DNA of 64,000 bases from Stachybotrys elegans (Eukaryota; Ascomycota; Sordariomycetes; Hypocreales; Stachybotryaceae), in assembly GCA_020746835.1 (NCBI GenBank), contig JAGPNK010000015.1, positions 124,001-188,000 on the forward strand. The letters run 5' to 3'. Below, piece by piece: positions 1 to 11,188 of this stretch. The notes under the pieces are model-generated. The model was not told the origin of the DNA, searched no databases, and saw nothing but the letters and a program-made list of their open reading frames with translations. Each line of letters opens with the position of its first letter. The first letter of the stretch is position 1. Both the position numbers and the translations under genes were made by a program.

Positions 1-1638
1 GGCTGACCTTGGACGGCGCGTCTCTGCTCACGGCGACAAAGGGGCTGAGGCAAGACTCGCACAATCGGTCGGCGGCCAGCAGCAAGCCAGCCTCGACCTG
101 GCTGCGGCACGCGGCAACGGGTTCCTCAGGGCGGAGCCTTTGCCACGCAGCACTGCGTCGGTGTGGAGGAGCGCCTGGCTCAGGATTAACCGAGCTACCC
201 ATTGAAACCGCCAGACTATCTCGGCCGACCCCGTCGCGTAGTCGTGGGAGGCCTGCGGAGCCCACGGCCCTTGCAATAACGCCTGCAGCCACGCGGGGCT
301 TGCGCTAACTGAGGTCGGCTCCACCGTGTAGAGGAGGTCGCCGGGGAGATGCTGCGACCATTCGTCGAGGTTTCTGTCCAGCGACAAGGCTCGCTCGGCC
401 ACAGCCACCAGCTTCTCCAGCCCTGAGCCTGAGCCCGAGCCCGAGCTCGAGCCCATGTCGACCTCTTCAAAGGCCTGCCTCCACTCTGTGCATAGCAAGG
501 CGGCTTGGTGAACCAGACTTGTTTGCGTGTAGATGTGCTTCAGCAGCGGCGAGGAAGCTGGTCCCTGCTCCAGATGAATCGGAAGCTCCTGACCGGTTAT
601 GAGGCTGGCGTGTAGCTGCATCGTGTTAGCCAGGCACGTACGTATGTATTGATTGGCATTGCCTGCCTGCCTGCCTGTATTGGGGTTCTGACCGTTTGTC
701 TTGTAATCATGGCGCCAACCTGCAGCTCCAGAGGCGTCTTTAGTCGCTTCTTCTCCCTCTTCAAAAGCATGGATGCGCCGACCATGTGGCTCATCCAGCC
801 GCCATTGACAGTGATGGATTTCGCGACAAGCGCCTAGACAGACAGACATTTATCTATTCAGCGTGGCGCCCTGGGCAAGATTCGAGCTGTTCCTACCTAC
901 CTCGTAGATGCCCAGCATTACGATGGAAGCCAGTACTTGGAACGTCGAAACTTCAATCTTGGGAAGGGTTTCCCTCAGCATGATCAAGACTTGCCCATAT
1001 TCAGAGGCGGATTGCCTGAGCGTGTCGCCATCACCGAACCTTTTGCCGTAGTTTGCGTTGGCAAGGGCTTGTATCGACGTATGCAGCAACCCACCTGGGC
1101 TCGCGTCGGCGTACATGGTGGGCAGAGCACCAAACCAAGAAATGCTCATCCCTAGCACGGCATCCCTTCCACCGGCCCAGTCGTGGAGAAATCGCTGGAA
1201 GACGACGGACTTCAAGGATCCCGTCTCGGCCGGTTCCCGCTGTTCCCGCTGTTTCTGCGTCTTGACCGTCTTGTTCTTGTTCTTGTTGTCGGTCTGGATT
1301 CGCCACGTCCGCTCGAACTCGTCCCTGTATCTGCATTCGGCGTACCCATTCTTTTCGCAATTTGCGCATGTCGGCTTCCTCTCGTCACACTGCATCTTGT
1401 CAGCCCGCATACGCCGCCACGTGGGCCGCGCGTGTCCTATACCACCTACCTTTACCTTTCGCGAACGGCACTTGTTGCAGCCGGTGCTGGGGAGGCCGCG
1501 GGACCGAACGCCATCGTTGCGTAGGCGGATGGATGGACGAATGCGGTAGTGCGTGCGAGGTGAAAATAAGGGGGGCCAAGGGAGGCTAAAAGGGGGGAGG
1601 AGAATGGTGGTGACTATGAGTGAGGGATCATCGCCCAC
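1..1638 (-). CDS. Zn(II)2Cys6 fungal transcription factor (incomplete at left edge)
   Basis: Probable sequence-specific DNA-binding regulator of the fungal binuclear-cluster class, acting in the nucleus. Near the N-terminus six cysteines follow the spacing C-x2-C-x6-C-x6-C-x2-C-x7-C (GCNKCRSRKVK joined to CDERKPTCANC). This pattern appears only after removing an intron that begins GTAGGTGG and ends GATGCAG (about 1396-1453). A linker and a fungal-specific middle domain follow, with the usual blocks 'LGIYE', 'GWMSHMVGASMLLKR' and 'ITGQELPIHLEQ'. Two more introns are inferred near 905 and near 625-700. At the left end the reading frame ends at 28-30, but another frame there reads like family sequence ('VEAGLLLAADRLCESCLSP'), so the gene probably continues past the window. 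No in-frame ATG was found upstream of the zinc cluster, so the true start is unknown. The DNA target and pathway cannot be told. Confidence 0.85.
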
Positions 1639-1639
1639 T

Positions 1640-1998
1640 ATAATTAGACGCCGGTGCCGGCCTCCGGGGGCCCATCTCAGAGCTGAGTTAGTGCTGACAG
1701 GCTATGCCAGGCAGGCTGGGGAAAAAGCTTAGCTTCGTACACTTGGACGAGATGGGCGATTCATTCGAGCTCGCCTGCTAGCTTGCTGCTATGCTGCTAC
1801 AAAGGGCTGATTTCAAAAATTTCGGTCTCGCTGGTTGTGAAGTTTTCCGAAAGTGGGTACATCGAAATGAGTTTGGGGGATGCAGGTTCGACTACTGTGT
1901 CACGTGAAAGCCCAGCCCAATCTCGTATTGGGCTGCGAAACTATAATCTTCTCAGATTATTGTATCACCAAGCAGATTTACTCTTTTAATCAATTAAA
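1640..1998. other. Intergenic; holds one copy of a ~50-bp dispersed repeat
   Basis: Between the regulator on the minus strand and the J-domain gene on the plus strand. I see no gene. Bases 1791-1842 match 9409-9460 almost exactly (see the repeat entries). Confidence 0.6.
1791..1842 (+). repeat. ~50-bp direct repeat, left copy
   Basis: Begins tgctgctacaaagggctg and ends gctggttgtgaag. The copy at 9409-9460 differs at about two bases. The similarity stops sharply on both sides. The two copies enclose 7.6 kb. Confidence 0.8.
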
Positions 1999-3484
1999 AT
2001 GGAAAGCGAACATATGAACTGGGATGTCTCAGGAGTCGTGAATCCAAAATATATCACTGAAGTACGTACCCTCATTGAACGCAACTATCCACAGAGGAAA
2101 TCGACGAGCAGCAAATCTCCATATCCTCAGGAGCATCTTGGATCCGACAGTGTTTCATTTCTTCTATGGAAGAAGAATAATAAGGAGATATTGCATCGCT
2201 ATAATCCGTTTCGTTTCAGGATGCCTTTTAGCCTCACTGCATTGCACAGTTTTTCGAGTTTGATTACTGCAGAAGCTTGCACTCTTCTAGCCGAGTTATC
2301 ACGCCTGCAGAGGAACGCTTGAATTTCCTTAGAGAATATCACCTATTATATGCCAATATTCTCGAGGCTTTGAATGGAAATGATAACGCAGAGTCAAGAC
2401 TTCGGACGGCAATCTATACAGACTGCATGTATCAGAGTGCTGGGATTCAGACCAGACATTTGCGACTTCCACGGGGGCAGAGTGCTCTACTCAAATTCCA
2501 ACTTTCTCTGCTCGCTCATCTGGCCCTGGATATCGTTAGATCTGACGATGAAGCTATTTCCACCGCCGCTAGAGTTAAAGTCCTAAATCTGCTTTATGGT
2601 TTTAACATCGACTCCATTGCCGCGGCATTCTCTGCTTACAACAAAGGGTTCTTTTTGCACGAGTCAGAGCCCGTGGAAGACTTAATTCCTGCATCTTTTA
2701 TTAAGCATGCGACAGAAAAGGGAGGGACGCCCCATAACGATCTCTTCAGCCGGAATTCCACAATCCAGCAAATATTCCGCATGCGGCGACTGAATGACGA
2801 GATCGATTTCGATGCAGGACATCTGCTTTACTTCATCACCACCAAGCCGAGACTGTGCAGATTTTGCTCAGTTTCCTGCGCCTTAACGTGGCAGTCGTGG
2901 CGCTGTCGAATAAATACTGCTTCACGTCCAAAGATTATGAAGAAAGAAATCGCGAATCAACAAAACTTGTTTTTCGTTCGCTAGTCCAACTAAGCCAATT
3001 GGATGGAATACAGAGAAGAGAGTTATTTGGTGAGAAGGCCAGCTACCGCACAGGCGCCAGAAACGTTGGACCGTCTAGTTTCCAAACTCGCGTTGGCACT
3101 ACAACTGGCGTTGGAGGCGGAGTTTGTGACGAACTGCAATCTCGTTCGAAGGAGTCTTTGATTGTCCTGGTTCGCCAGCACCGAGCATATATAGAGCGCT
3201 TGGAGGAATCGCTCGCAGCAATGGCCGTGAAGCCAGCCACCACAAGGCCATCATTCGGTGATCCGGAAGGATACTTTAAAATATTTGGCCTTGATCCCAG
3301 AACGCCGGAGAACATCGATGAGATCTTGACCACCTATTATCGTGCTTTAGCATTAAAATGGCACCCAGATAAGAATGGCGATGACCCTGAGAAAACACGG
3401 AAGTTTAAGAAGCTCCAGGCCACATATGGGGTGCTTTCGGATCCCGAACAACGCAATCATTACTTAACTAATGGTCGTTTCTAA
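1999..3484 (+). CDS. DnaJ (J-domain) protein with uncharacterised N-terminal region
   Basis: The last ~70 residues form a J domain, the Hsp70-partner module: 'GYFKIFGLD', then 'YYRALALKWHPDKNG' with the essential HPD triad, and 'YGVLSDPEQRNHY'. The J domain is C-terminal, unlike type I and II DnaJ proteins, so this is a type III arrangement. The start ATG at 1999 is followed by an intron at 2062-2249 (GTACGT...CACAG, phase 0), which joins 'KYITE' to 'FFEFDYC'. The next exon runs to about 2850 (mostly helical, family not recognised). The following block with the J domain lies in another frame ('VQILLSFLRLNVAVVALSN'). No convincing GT-AG intron bridges 2800-2855, so there is a non-standard intron, a frameshift, or an early pseudogene. 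The N-terminal ~300 residues are unassigned. Confidence 0.65.
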
Positions 3485-3922
3485 AGTCAGTGAAGATGAA
3501 AAGGCGATTTCTCGTCAATTCAACCTCCATCGACTAGCGGACAACGTAACTTGGTATTTTGTATCTTTCAACAGGAAATTATATGAATTTGAGATGGAAT
3601 TTTTGTCTGCCGTAGAGTTGCGGCGTCGCTCAACATCGGTGTTTATATACCGTAAGCTAACTGGTGTAAGACCTTGTTTGCGGACTACAGTATGAACAGG
3701 TTTGAGGACGATGTTTTGGTGCTACGAATAGTTTCGTTCGTTACTTCCAACGAAGACGGATATACCTTTGAGATGTATAAATGAACCAATAGAGCGAGCA
3801 CAGGCAGTCGCCGGCGCTACAAGAAAAGTGTCTAAGCAGTAACTGAGTTGTCGGGTTTCCGCCCATAAACCAAGGTCCTGTTCCCGAATTAGTGAATATG
3901 GATCAAATCTCAAGGGTAAGAC

Positions 3923-4325
3923 TTACACCTCGTAGTAATGGTTGAGCCTTTTGTTCCTCAGAGCCTGCCTCATCTCTGCGATAAAGACCTGGCACTCCTC
4001 GTATTGAGAGCCCATAACTTGTGTCAGGAGGTATAGTCCAAACCCCTCCAGACCGCCATCTACGAACATCTGCACAAACTGCCCAATCTCCTTCAACTTG
4101 GGGTCTAGGTCCCAGCCGCTCATTGGCAGCCTGAACTTCCGCTCAGTGATGTCTATGAAGCCCCTTCGCCCATGAGGTCCCGCATGCGGGAGCCTATGGC
4201 GATTTTAAACGTCTTGCCCATCTTCTCGTCGGCCTCTTGGAAGACACGGTTCCAGCGGTGGTAGATGTGCTCGGGGTCTGTGACGACATCGGAATGAGCG
4301 CGGATGTCGAGCTTCATGTCCTCGA
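3923..4325 (-). pseudogene. C-terminal remnant of a TAM/LaeA-like methyltransferase
   Basis: Read on the minus strand, about 4300-4150 encodes 'YHRWNRVFQEADEKMGK' and 'FKIAIGSRMRDLMGEG', and 4123-3923 encodes 'DPKLKEIGQFVQMFVDGG', 'LEGFGLYLLTQVMG' and 'ECQVFIAEMRQALRN'. This is the familiar C-terminal half of fungal SAM-dependent methyltransferases of the TAM/LaeA-like group. The two parts are offset by one base just after 'MGEG', and the N-terminal SAM-binding half (GxGxG region) is absent. It is therefore a truncated, frameshifted relic with no expected activity. It lies directly beside the F-box gene. Confidence 0.7.
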
Positions 4326-4568
4326 TTATTGGGGATAGCTGGTCAATGCCTGTTGACGTTGGCGAAGTGGGGTAGGATGCGGAGCGAGTTTCGGCTGTCT
4401 ATCAACCCCGCTCGCCGGGCATGGCTGCTATGTATTTGGCTACAACCAAGCAGAAATAGAACTGAACGGAACGGAACTGAACTGAACCCTAGTAAATCAA
4501 CCATCAAGATCACCAACAGCGTCTCTTTATTCTCACACCAGTCTGCGTTGAATATCATCCCAGTTGCG

Positions 4569-5917
4569 ATGCTACAGCTGTTTCAGCTTCCTAATGAGGT
4601 CCTGGCTATTATATTTGCCGGGCTAGACGCCAATGCCTTCTTCGCCCTGCGCTTGACATGCAGGCATGCACAGTCGGCCACTTTACTGGCATTCACCAAT
4701 CGATACTTCCAGACTCGATATATGATGTTATCGAGGCTCAGTCTCGAAAACCTTGTCATGATCGGGCGACATCCGACCTTTGGTCCTGCAGTGACAAGAG
4801 TAGAGGTCTGCACGGATCATTTCGTGAGATTTCCAGATATCGGCTTCAATTTCGCGCGGCATGAAGGCGATATGCTGTTGGCTATACAGGAGGGCCGGTG
4901 TCCGCCCGTGATAAGAGTGGATAGCATTGAGGATGGGCATTCTTCTGATGCGAAGGAGGCCAAAGCACTGGAGAAGAAGGCCTGGGCACCGATCAAGACA
5001 TTGTCTCTTCTCAGGCCTCAGAGGAAATGACTGTAGACAAGGCGGCCTATCAGTTGCTGTGGGAAGAACAGGAGCATCTGATTACGTCTGGACTTGTGCA
5101 GGCCTATCTTACCAAGGGGCTGATGACTCTTCCCAACATCGAGGCTGCCGCCATCAGCAACCGGCATCGGCCCTGGGGTGCGCTAGTGCATGAGCGACAG
5201 ATAGGTTTACCCCCAACTAATATTCTGGATGATTTCGAGGATATTCCCTTTGTCAGCCAGGTCCTTCGCATCACCCTCACAGCAATCGCAACTAGCGGTG
5301 CTGCTCTCAGCAGCTTCGCTCTTATGGCTGGTTTCCCTAGGGAGGCAATAACACCAGATATCATCAGGCCCTCCGAAGCATATATCCAATACTACGGCAA
5401 CATCTCGGCGAGTCTTAAAGAGCTCACACTGAACATATCTCCGACGGCAAAGAGTGACGCCGACGATCAATGGACAGACGACTTGTTGGCGTTCATTCAC
5501 ATTTTTTCACAGCTCACGCACCTGGATCTCATTATCGGGCCTATCGAATTTGGCCCTCGGGTAAATCGGTTGAGACATCTTATGCCAAGGCTTCAACTAC
5601 CGAGTCTACAACACTTCGGTCTTTATAATACTTGCTGCAGTGTGCAGGATCTTGGAGTCTTCATCGTGAGGCGCAAAGCAACCCTACAAGGTCTTCATTT
5701 GTTCCGAATAGCAGTTTCGGGTGGTGTTGACCACTGGAAGTCGTTGTTCGCACTAATTCGTGCCCATCACCCAAGCTTCGAGCTGTATATCAACGTATGC
5801 ACCATGGGGGTCTCACCCTATACTTTCGCATCGAGGAGGAGGGTAAAGAGAGGTTTGAGGATGATTTCCAGGCGGGCGGTAGCCATGAAGAGTGGACCAG
5901 AGCGATTGAGGCGATAG
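4569..5917 (+). CDS. F-box protein (interrupted frame)
   Basis: The ATG at 4569 opens with an F-box-like motif ('LFQLPNEVLAIIFAGLD', 'FFALRLTCRHAQ'). Such proteins recruit substrates to SCF ubiquitin ligases through Skp1. The first frame stops at 5028-5030. The second block, from 5027 in the next frame, carries 'YQLLWEEQEHLITSGL' and a leucine-patterned region ('LKELTLNIS', 'FSQLTHLDLIIG', 'LQHFGLYNTCC') typical of the variable C-terminal substrate part of fungal F-box proteins. The join may be a 97-nt intron from a GTGGATAG donor near 4917 to a TCTCAG acceptor near 5013, or a frameshift; the sequence does not decide. Fungi have very many such genes, so the substrate cannot be guessed. Confidence 0.65.
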
Positions 5918-6800
5918 TGGCAAGGTGAATTAATAGAAGCAGACTGCCTCAGTACCTAGCTCTCGCTACTCTCATGTCTCGGGTCACCGACCTCGCTTGG
6001 CAGATATCGATGGATGGTATTGATAGAACCAGCAATGCTATACTCTTTGTGATACTACGTGAGAAAGCTGAGGATACTCACCCGGCATGATCCTTCACAT
6101 TACAGACAAGCACAGAGCTAGAAGGACGGTGGTCACCTGCCCCACCAAAATCAATAGCATTAATATGCTATGCATTATCTATATGAAACGTAAACGCCCT
6201 ATGTCACGAAGCCGATTCGAGATTGCCGTTACTCTTTGCTCTTACTATTTGAGGAAGTGCAATCGAGGTTGACGATGTTGCCAGGTCTCGCTTCTGCCAA
6301 AGCTTATGAAACGCCTGCTAGTCATGATCAACAGCTTTTTGCCTCGAAATTCGCATTATTCTAGGGATGATAGAGTATGGATTCATTGCCTCCATCAAAG
6401 CGGGCTTAAGAAGATTAGTCTTCTTTCAAACCCGAATGTCTGCACATATTTACTAGCTATTCTTTAGAGTCGGATATATTTCAATTGTTACACAGTCGAA
6501 GCGTCGCGCTGGGAAGAAATTGCAGTGAAACTGTAAGTAGCCGTGTAACACAGCAGGTAACCATTTGTGGCTGGCCATCCGCTACATGGCCGCAGTTTCA
6601 TCACGCCAACGTCTGCCTTCCCGAGTTACTTTATACGCACGTGACCCCGCGAAAACGGTTTTTATTTTATCAACGGGAAGGATAATGTCCAGCACAATGA
6701 TTCTACCATTAATCCTATCAGTCTTTAGTGAAAATGGCCGGTTCGGCGAAATCCCCCATAGCTACTTTCTCACGAAGCCTTGCTTATCGTTTACGCTCTT
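5918..6800. other. Intergenic, no gene recognised
   Basis: Only short, unconvincing open frames are present, and none resembles a protein family I know. Confidence 0.5.
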
Positions 6801-6809
6801 TATCCATGA

Positions 6810-6945
6810 ATCCGGTGTACAGCCGTTGTCTGTTCACAACACTCAAAGACCCCGCCGAGCGTCTGTCTGCCTTATCCCGATATGCGCAGAGCAAACGCGC
6901 CAATCTCCTGTATGACTATCAGATGACCAGGAAGTTCCCAATGCC
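6810..6945 (+). pseudogene. Possible scrap of a short-chain dehydrogenase/reductase
   Basis: A short stretch in frame with 6728 reads 'ERLSALSRYAQSKRANLLYD'. It fits the SDR catalytic YxxxK segment and the following helix ('YAQSKxAN'). Neither the nucleotide-binding N-terminus nor the C-terminal part is present. It is best read as a small degraded fragment. The alternative is chance similarity, since only about 35 residues match. Confidence 0.35.
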
Positions 6946-7527
6946 CAGATCGGTTGTGCCATTGCGAGTTGACCGAGTGTCTCGGCACTATATGATCTTT
7001 ACTGGAGCGTTGGGCAGACAAGATGTCGGCACTTCGCACTTCCTTCCTGGGTTTTGCAACTCGTATTCGTGCTCCTACCTTGTCAGCTCCTCCCTGTGCT
7101 GAACCGGGGTCCCATTCAACTGGTGATAATTTTGCCACGCCTGTCGCGCAGCAGGCACCCGAGGTAGCAAACTACTCGCTCAGTAGGAAACCGCTAGACC
7201 ATGGATGTGTGGCATCACGGTTTGGGGGGGGATGGGGATGATGGGCAGCCACAGAACATCCAGGACTTGAAAAGGCCGAATACTGAGGTTCGTCGCAAAC
7301 GATACAGGCGCCTCACATGATCTCTTTGGCGGTGATCTCGGTTCGCAGTCGCTAGACCCGAGGTTTGCTTTGCAATGCTGCAGGGCGTTGTCGTGGGAAG
7401 AAAAGAATAAGCGAAAGAATCGATTTCTCGTTTCTAGCGTCGGCCATGCCCTTTGCTGAAGTTGGCTGCCCTTTGACGTGTCCGGCAAGGCTCGGCCTAA
7501 GCGGAGTCAAGTTTGCACCTGATTACT

Positions 7528-9063
7528 CTATTCGATGGTCTTGCTGCACACCAAGCATCGTGCCTGTTCCGTCCAAGTCTTATCGCCTCCCGAGACATTT
7601 TCTCTCAGGTCCTTGATCTCCCAGATGGTCGGGCCATCGTTCATCTTGAGACTGGCCTCAAACAGCCCTCGGTAGGGCTTGTAATCCGAGTTCTTCTTCT
7701 TTCGGCGCTTCTTCTCAACAACCGGCTTCGTTGGGGTCTCTAGGAGGGTAGCCACGGGTCCTGGGGTCGGAGTCTGGGTGGTTCGGGGTGTCTCGCCATC
7801 CGCCTGCTTCACTAAGGCATTCTTGGACGCCTCGGCGCCTCGCACGTCGATTGTCGGCTGGGTATCTTCACCTCCGGTTTCCGTCGGACTGAGGGGTCGG
7901 GTGCCCTTCTCGTCGTCCTTCTCTTCCTTCAGAAGAGGCTGCTGGGTAATGTGGGGCTTAGTGGTACCCAGCTGCTCATACACACGCAGCGACAGGTCGT
8001 CGAGCAGGCACTCATAGTGCAGCCATTTTCCGCATGTCGAGCTCGTGCAACCGATAAGCATCTTGTCGGGGTTCGCGGGGGTTTCACACTTGCAGATGAG
8101 CTCAACAGACTTGAGCGGCATCAGTGTCAGCCTCGTATCGCTGGGCCAGGTAAGAACCGGGTCGGTCGGATGGCACCTACAGAGAGCTGCAAGTTTCGGC
8201 AATCAAAGGCCTGTCGCCAGTACAGCGCGTCTTGAACCTCATCGTCATCGGTCTCTATCCAATGATTGACATTTGCTGGCTGGGTCACGCTGATGGCGTT
8301 GATGACATCCACTGAACGCGAGTGAGTTGTTGCTGATATGGATACTGGGTTGAGCGAGCGTGGAGCGACTTACTGTGGTTAGACGCAATCAACTCGTTCT
8401 GGCCATGGTATGGTTGGCGACCCTCGACGGAGCGCTTGCCGTCGAGCGTGTTCTTGGGCAGCTCGTCAGGTGAGTACATCCAGTTGACGCGAGCGTAGAC
8501 GTGATGCTCGTCGGCTGCGCGAATCTCCAGGATGCGGGCGACCCAATCATTGTCGGACTTGCGGACCTGGGGGACACCGTCTGGGTTGGCAGCTGCCTTC
8601 TGTCGCCCAATCGTCGCGTCGTTGGCAACGTATACGAATCCCTCGCTGTAGTACTTTGTCCTATTGACTGCGGCGGTTAGCAACGGAAGCTCGAACGAGG
8701 TTTAGGTGATGGGCGGAAGGGGCGGCGGGATGAAAGTGGATGGGATCAGCCAAGGGGCGACGTACGGACGAAGCTATTGTATCGCGTCATCTCAAACCAC
8801 TGGGAGCTCGGGTCGACGGTGTAGTGCAGGTCCATGGTCTCATGCGTCCTGAACTTGCCGACGGGGGCGAAGGGGGAGATCTGAATCTGGACCTTCTTCT
8901 CCTCGTCGGCGTCATCGCGCTTCTGCTTCTTGGCCTTAGGCCGATCACGGTCGATGCGAGGCGGATTGGTGACGATGGTCACATTGAAAGGAATCTCGGC
9001 GCGATTCTTATCGGCGGTGGTGACGTAGCGCGCGCGCTTCCTCGAGGCGGAACCGGAGCCCAT
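7528..9063 (-). CDS. BAH-PHD chromatin reader (EPR-1/BP1-like)
   Basis: Intact gene of about 435 residues in four exons. Introns run from 8765 (GTACGT) to the GCCGCAG acceptor near 8669, from a GTAAGT near 8373 to GTTCAG near 8312, and from 8180 (GTAGGT) to near 8112 after a GCTGAC branch site; all preserve frame. The BAH domain spans about residues 95-225 ('TKYYSEGFVYVAND', 'WVARILEIRA', 'VYARVNWMYSPDELP'). A PHD finger starts right after it (CKC, GCTSSTCGKWLHYEC). Its last CxxC pair (CLVC) sits at the very C-terminus, about 130 residues later, after a charged low-complexity insert. Fungal BAH-PHD proteins such as Neurospora EPR-1 and Fusarium BP1 read H3K27me3 and help Polycomb-type silencing. 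Orthology is inferred from architecture only. Confidence 0.85.
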
Positions 9064-9864
9064 GTTTGGTTGTTGTTGATGGGCGGCCTCGCTTCGAAAT
9101 CGCGTTCAGCCTTTGCCCAGCTCGCTGACCTACCCGTGCCTGCCCCACTTATTCCGCCGTTCGTTCCTCACCAGCTCCAAGGAACCCATAAGGGCAGCGC
9201 TAACGGTTCGCGGCTCGAGGGTTATCCGTTCGTGGTGTCAATGAAGGTCACTGCAGTCTATAGATATCAGCTTAGTTTTTCGGCGTGCTCGCGATGGTTA
9301 GCTGGCCAATCCGGGACCGGGGGCCATGGTATTGCCATGATACCTGTGTCACACTAGGCCATGCAACTGGCTTTCAGCAATCCGGTTGACCCTGCGGGCG
9401 GATGTTTTGCTGCTACAAAGGGCTGATTTCAAAAATCTCGTTCTCGCTGGTTGTGAAGGGTTTTTTTCCCCTGTCAAACCATGTCAAGTATTGTTACCTA
9501 AAGATATGCTGGGCTGCCACGGTTCTCACCGCCCGTGAGTAACAGAGATCGGCAATTGCCATACAATTCCCACACTGTTTTAGTTTACTGGTCGACTGGT
9601 CTAGACTCTGGCAGATGCCTTAGGCAGCACGCTTGTTCAGTCCAATGGGCTTTGAACAACGCTTTGGGGCGACTATTTGGGACCCCTCGGAATCCATCAC
9701 GTTGTTGGTTCTTCTGGTACAGAATCAAGGCTCTATGTCTTTGGCTATTGACCAAACTTAAAGTCATACGACTGGATTACTGGTTTGTGGCCCTTGTTTC
9801 TGCAGACCAACATAGCTTCGAGAAGCGGTCCAACATGTTCCGCTCGTGATCATAATCAGCTCTA
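9064..9864. other. Intergenic; promoter side of the BAH-PHD gene and right copy of the dispersed repeat
   Basis: No gene is supported. One 104-codon frame (9535-9849) has no recognisable features. The dispersed repeat copy is at 9409-9460. Confidence 0.5.
9409..9460 (+). repeat. ~50-bp direct repeat, right copy
   Basis: Same sequence as 1791-1842, beginning tgctgctacaaagggctg, followed here by a run of T. It is in the same orientation. Confidence 0.8.
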
Positions 9865-11188
9865 TTATTGCTCCTGATGGCGGTTGGCGGGTGCCGGGCC
9901 TTTGGCGAGCACAAAGCCTGGGCCGTGCCGATCGCCAAACGGTGACTTGGGGCTAGCTGATGCAGCATCATCGTCCGTCATAGACACTGTAGACTTGTTG
10001 TCATGCTCCATATAGCCGCTCTGGTGAATGGCAATACTTTTGAAATCTCGGGATACTTGTTGAAGAGAGATTTCGCCAAAATGTCCACCAGCCTGCTTTT
10101 GCCTCTTTCCGGTCCCATAGTTTTTCCCATTGATTGGCCGGCCATCTGTCGAAACCATAAACTGAATCGTGTCGTCGCCTTCTGCGTGGTTTTCAATGTT
10201 GCTAATTTGTGCCTCCACATAGGCATCGACATCTGAGCAGAACGCCAGGCAGCGCCGCAAGGTCTTGGCTTCGTTTTGAAGTTTGTTAACCGCGGCCTGG
10301 TCTTCCGCGGACGACGCATCTAGAGGGGTACTTAAGCGCTCACTGACACTTTTCCGGTGTTTTTCAAGGTGGGCCAGTGTGAAACGCATATGATGCATGC
10401 AACCCTCTAGCCCCTCGCCGAACAGCATTCCAGAAGCTGAGTCTGGATCTCGGTAACTCTGAAAGTCAGACTGGATCTGTTCGATTTGGCCCGCAATAGC
10501 CCTGCAGAACTGGAGAGCCTTCTCTGTGCTCAATCGTTCTTTCTCCATATAGCTTCGAGTTGCGGCATCATGATTCGGTCCACCGCTGACGCGCGGAGTA
10601 AGAGCTTCGAGCTTCAACAAGATATCTTCGAGATGTGTCTCTAAATCGATAGTCGAGGTCGCAATCGAGTCTCTACAGGCCTGTATGGCCTCGGCACTAG
10701 CAGTGGATGCGCGGCTAGTTGAATACGATCGTTAGTGAGGTTGAGTAGGCCAGGGGACAGGGTACATACAGATTTGCGAAGCTGAGTGCAACAGTTATGG
10801 TAGACTTATATCCGATCAGTTGCTGTCGAAAGCTTTCAATGCCGTCGCCCCCGCTATACTTTAGCTTGAGCCAATCGCGGAAGCTCGTGCGATCAAGGCC
10901 AGATTGGGAACAGTAGGTAAGAAGCTCCGTCTTCACATTGTCGCAAGCCTGTTGGCACTGCTCGAGGGTTAACCTAAGGGCAGCAAGGTCTACGTCGAGA
11001 CCAAGGTCGCCTGTTTCTGAGAGTCTCTGCAAAACCAGAGTTAGGCCCGATAGCTCTGTCAGCAGCTCACGGACCTGGCGGGGGAGGCATTTGAAGGACC
11101 GAATCTCATCGCGTAGTTTACTGCCAGATTTAAATGCGAACGTTGCCAGTGCAACAATTCCTGAGGCTACTCCGATCGGCTCGGCCAT
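9865..11188 (-). CDS. HeLo-like N-terminal domain protein (fungal STAND-associated, possible cell-death effector)
   Basis: A 422-residue protein in two exons, split by a 55-nt intron (10715-10769, GTATGT...CTAG) that keeps the frame. The ATG at 11188 starts MAEPIGVASGIVALATFAFK. This is the hydrophobic first helix typical of the Helo_like_N family (the N-terminal domain of fungal STAND proteins, also seen in the azaphilone cluster 'protein L'). HeLo and HeLo-like domains form four-helix bundles that act at membranes in fungal programmed cell death. The C-terminal ~100 residues are Gly/Gln/Ser-rich, with 'NGKNYGTGKRQKQAGGHFGE' and 'SRDFKSIAI'. That resembles the position of amyloid signalling motifs in HELLP-type effectors, but the match is not proven. 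An NB-ARC remnant lies 580 bp away in head-to-head orientation. Confidence 0.75.

Noticed and set aside
7023..7241. Open frame starting MSALRTSFLGFATRIRAPT, like a mitochondrial leader
   Set aside because: After about 25 residues the sequence loses any protein-like character, and no mature protein follows.
9535..9849. 104-codon plus-strand frame downstream of the right repeat copy
   Set aside because: Composition is not protein-like, there is no homology I can recognise, and it overlaps no conserved feature.
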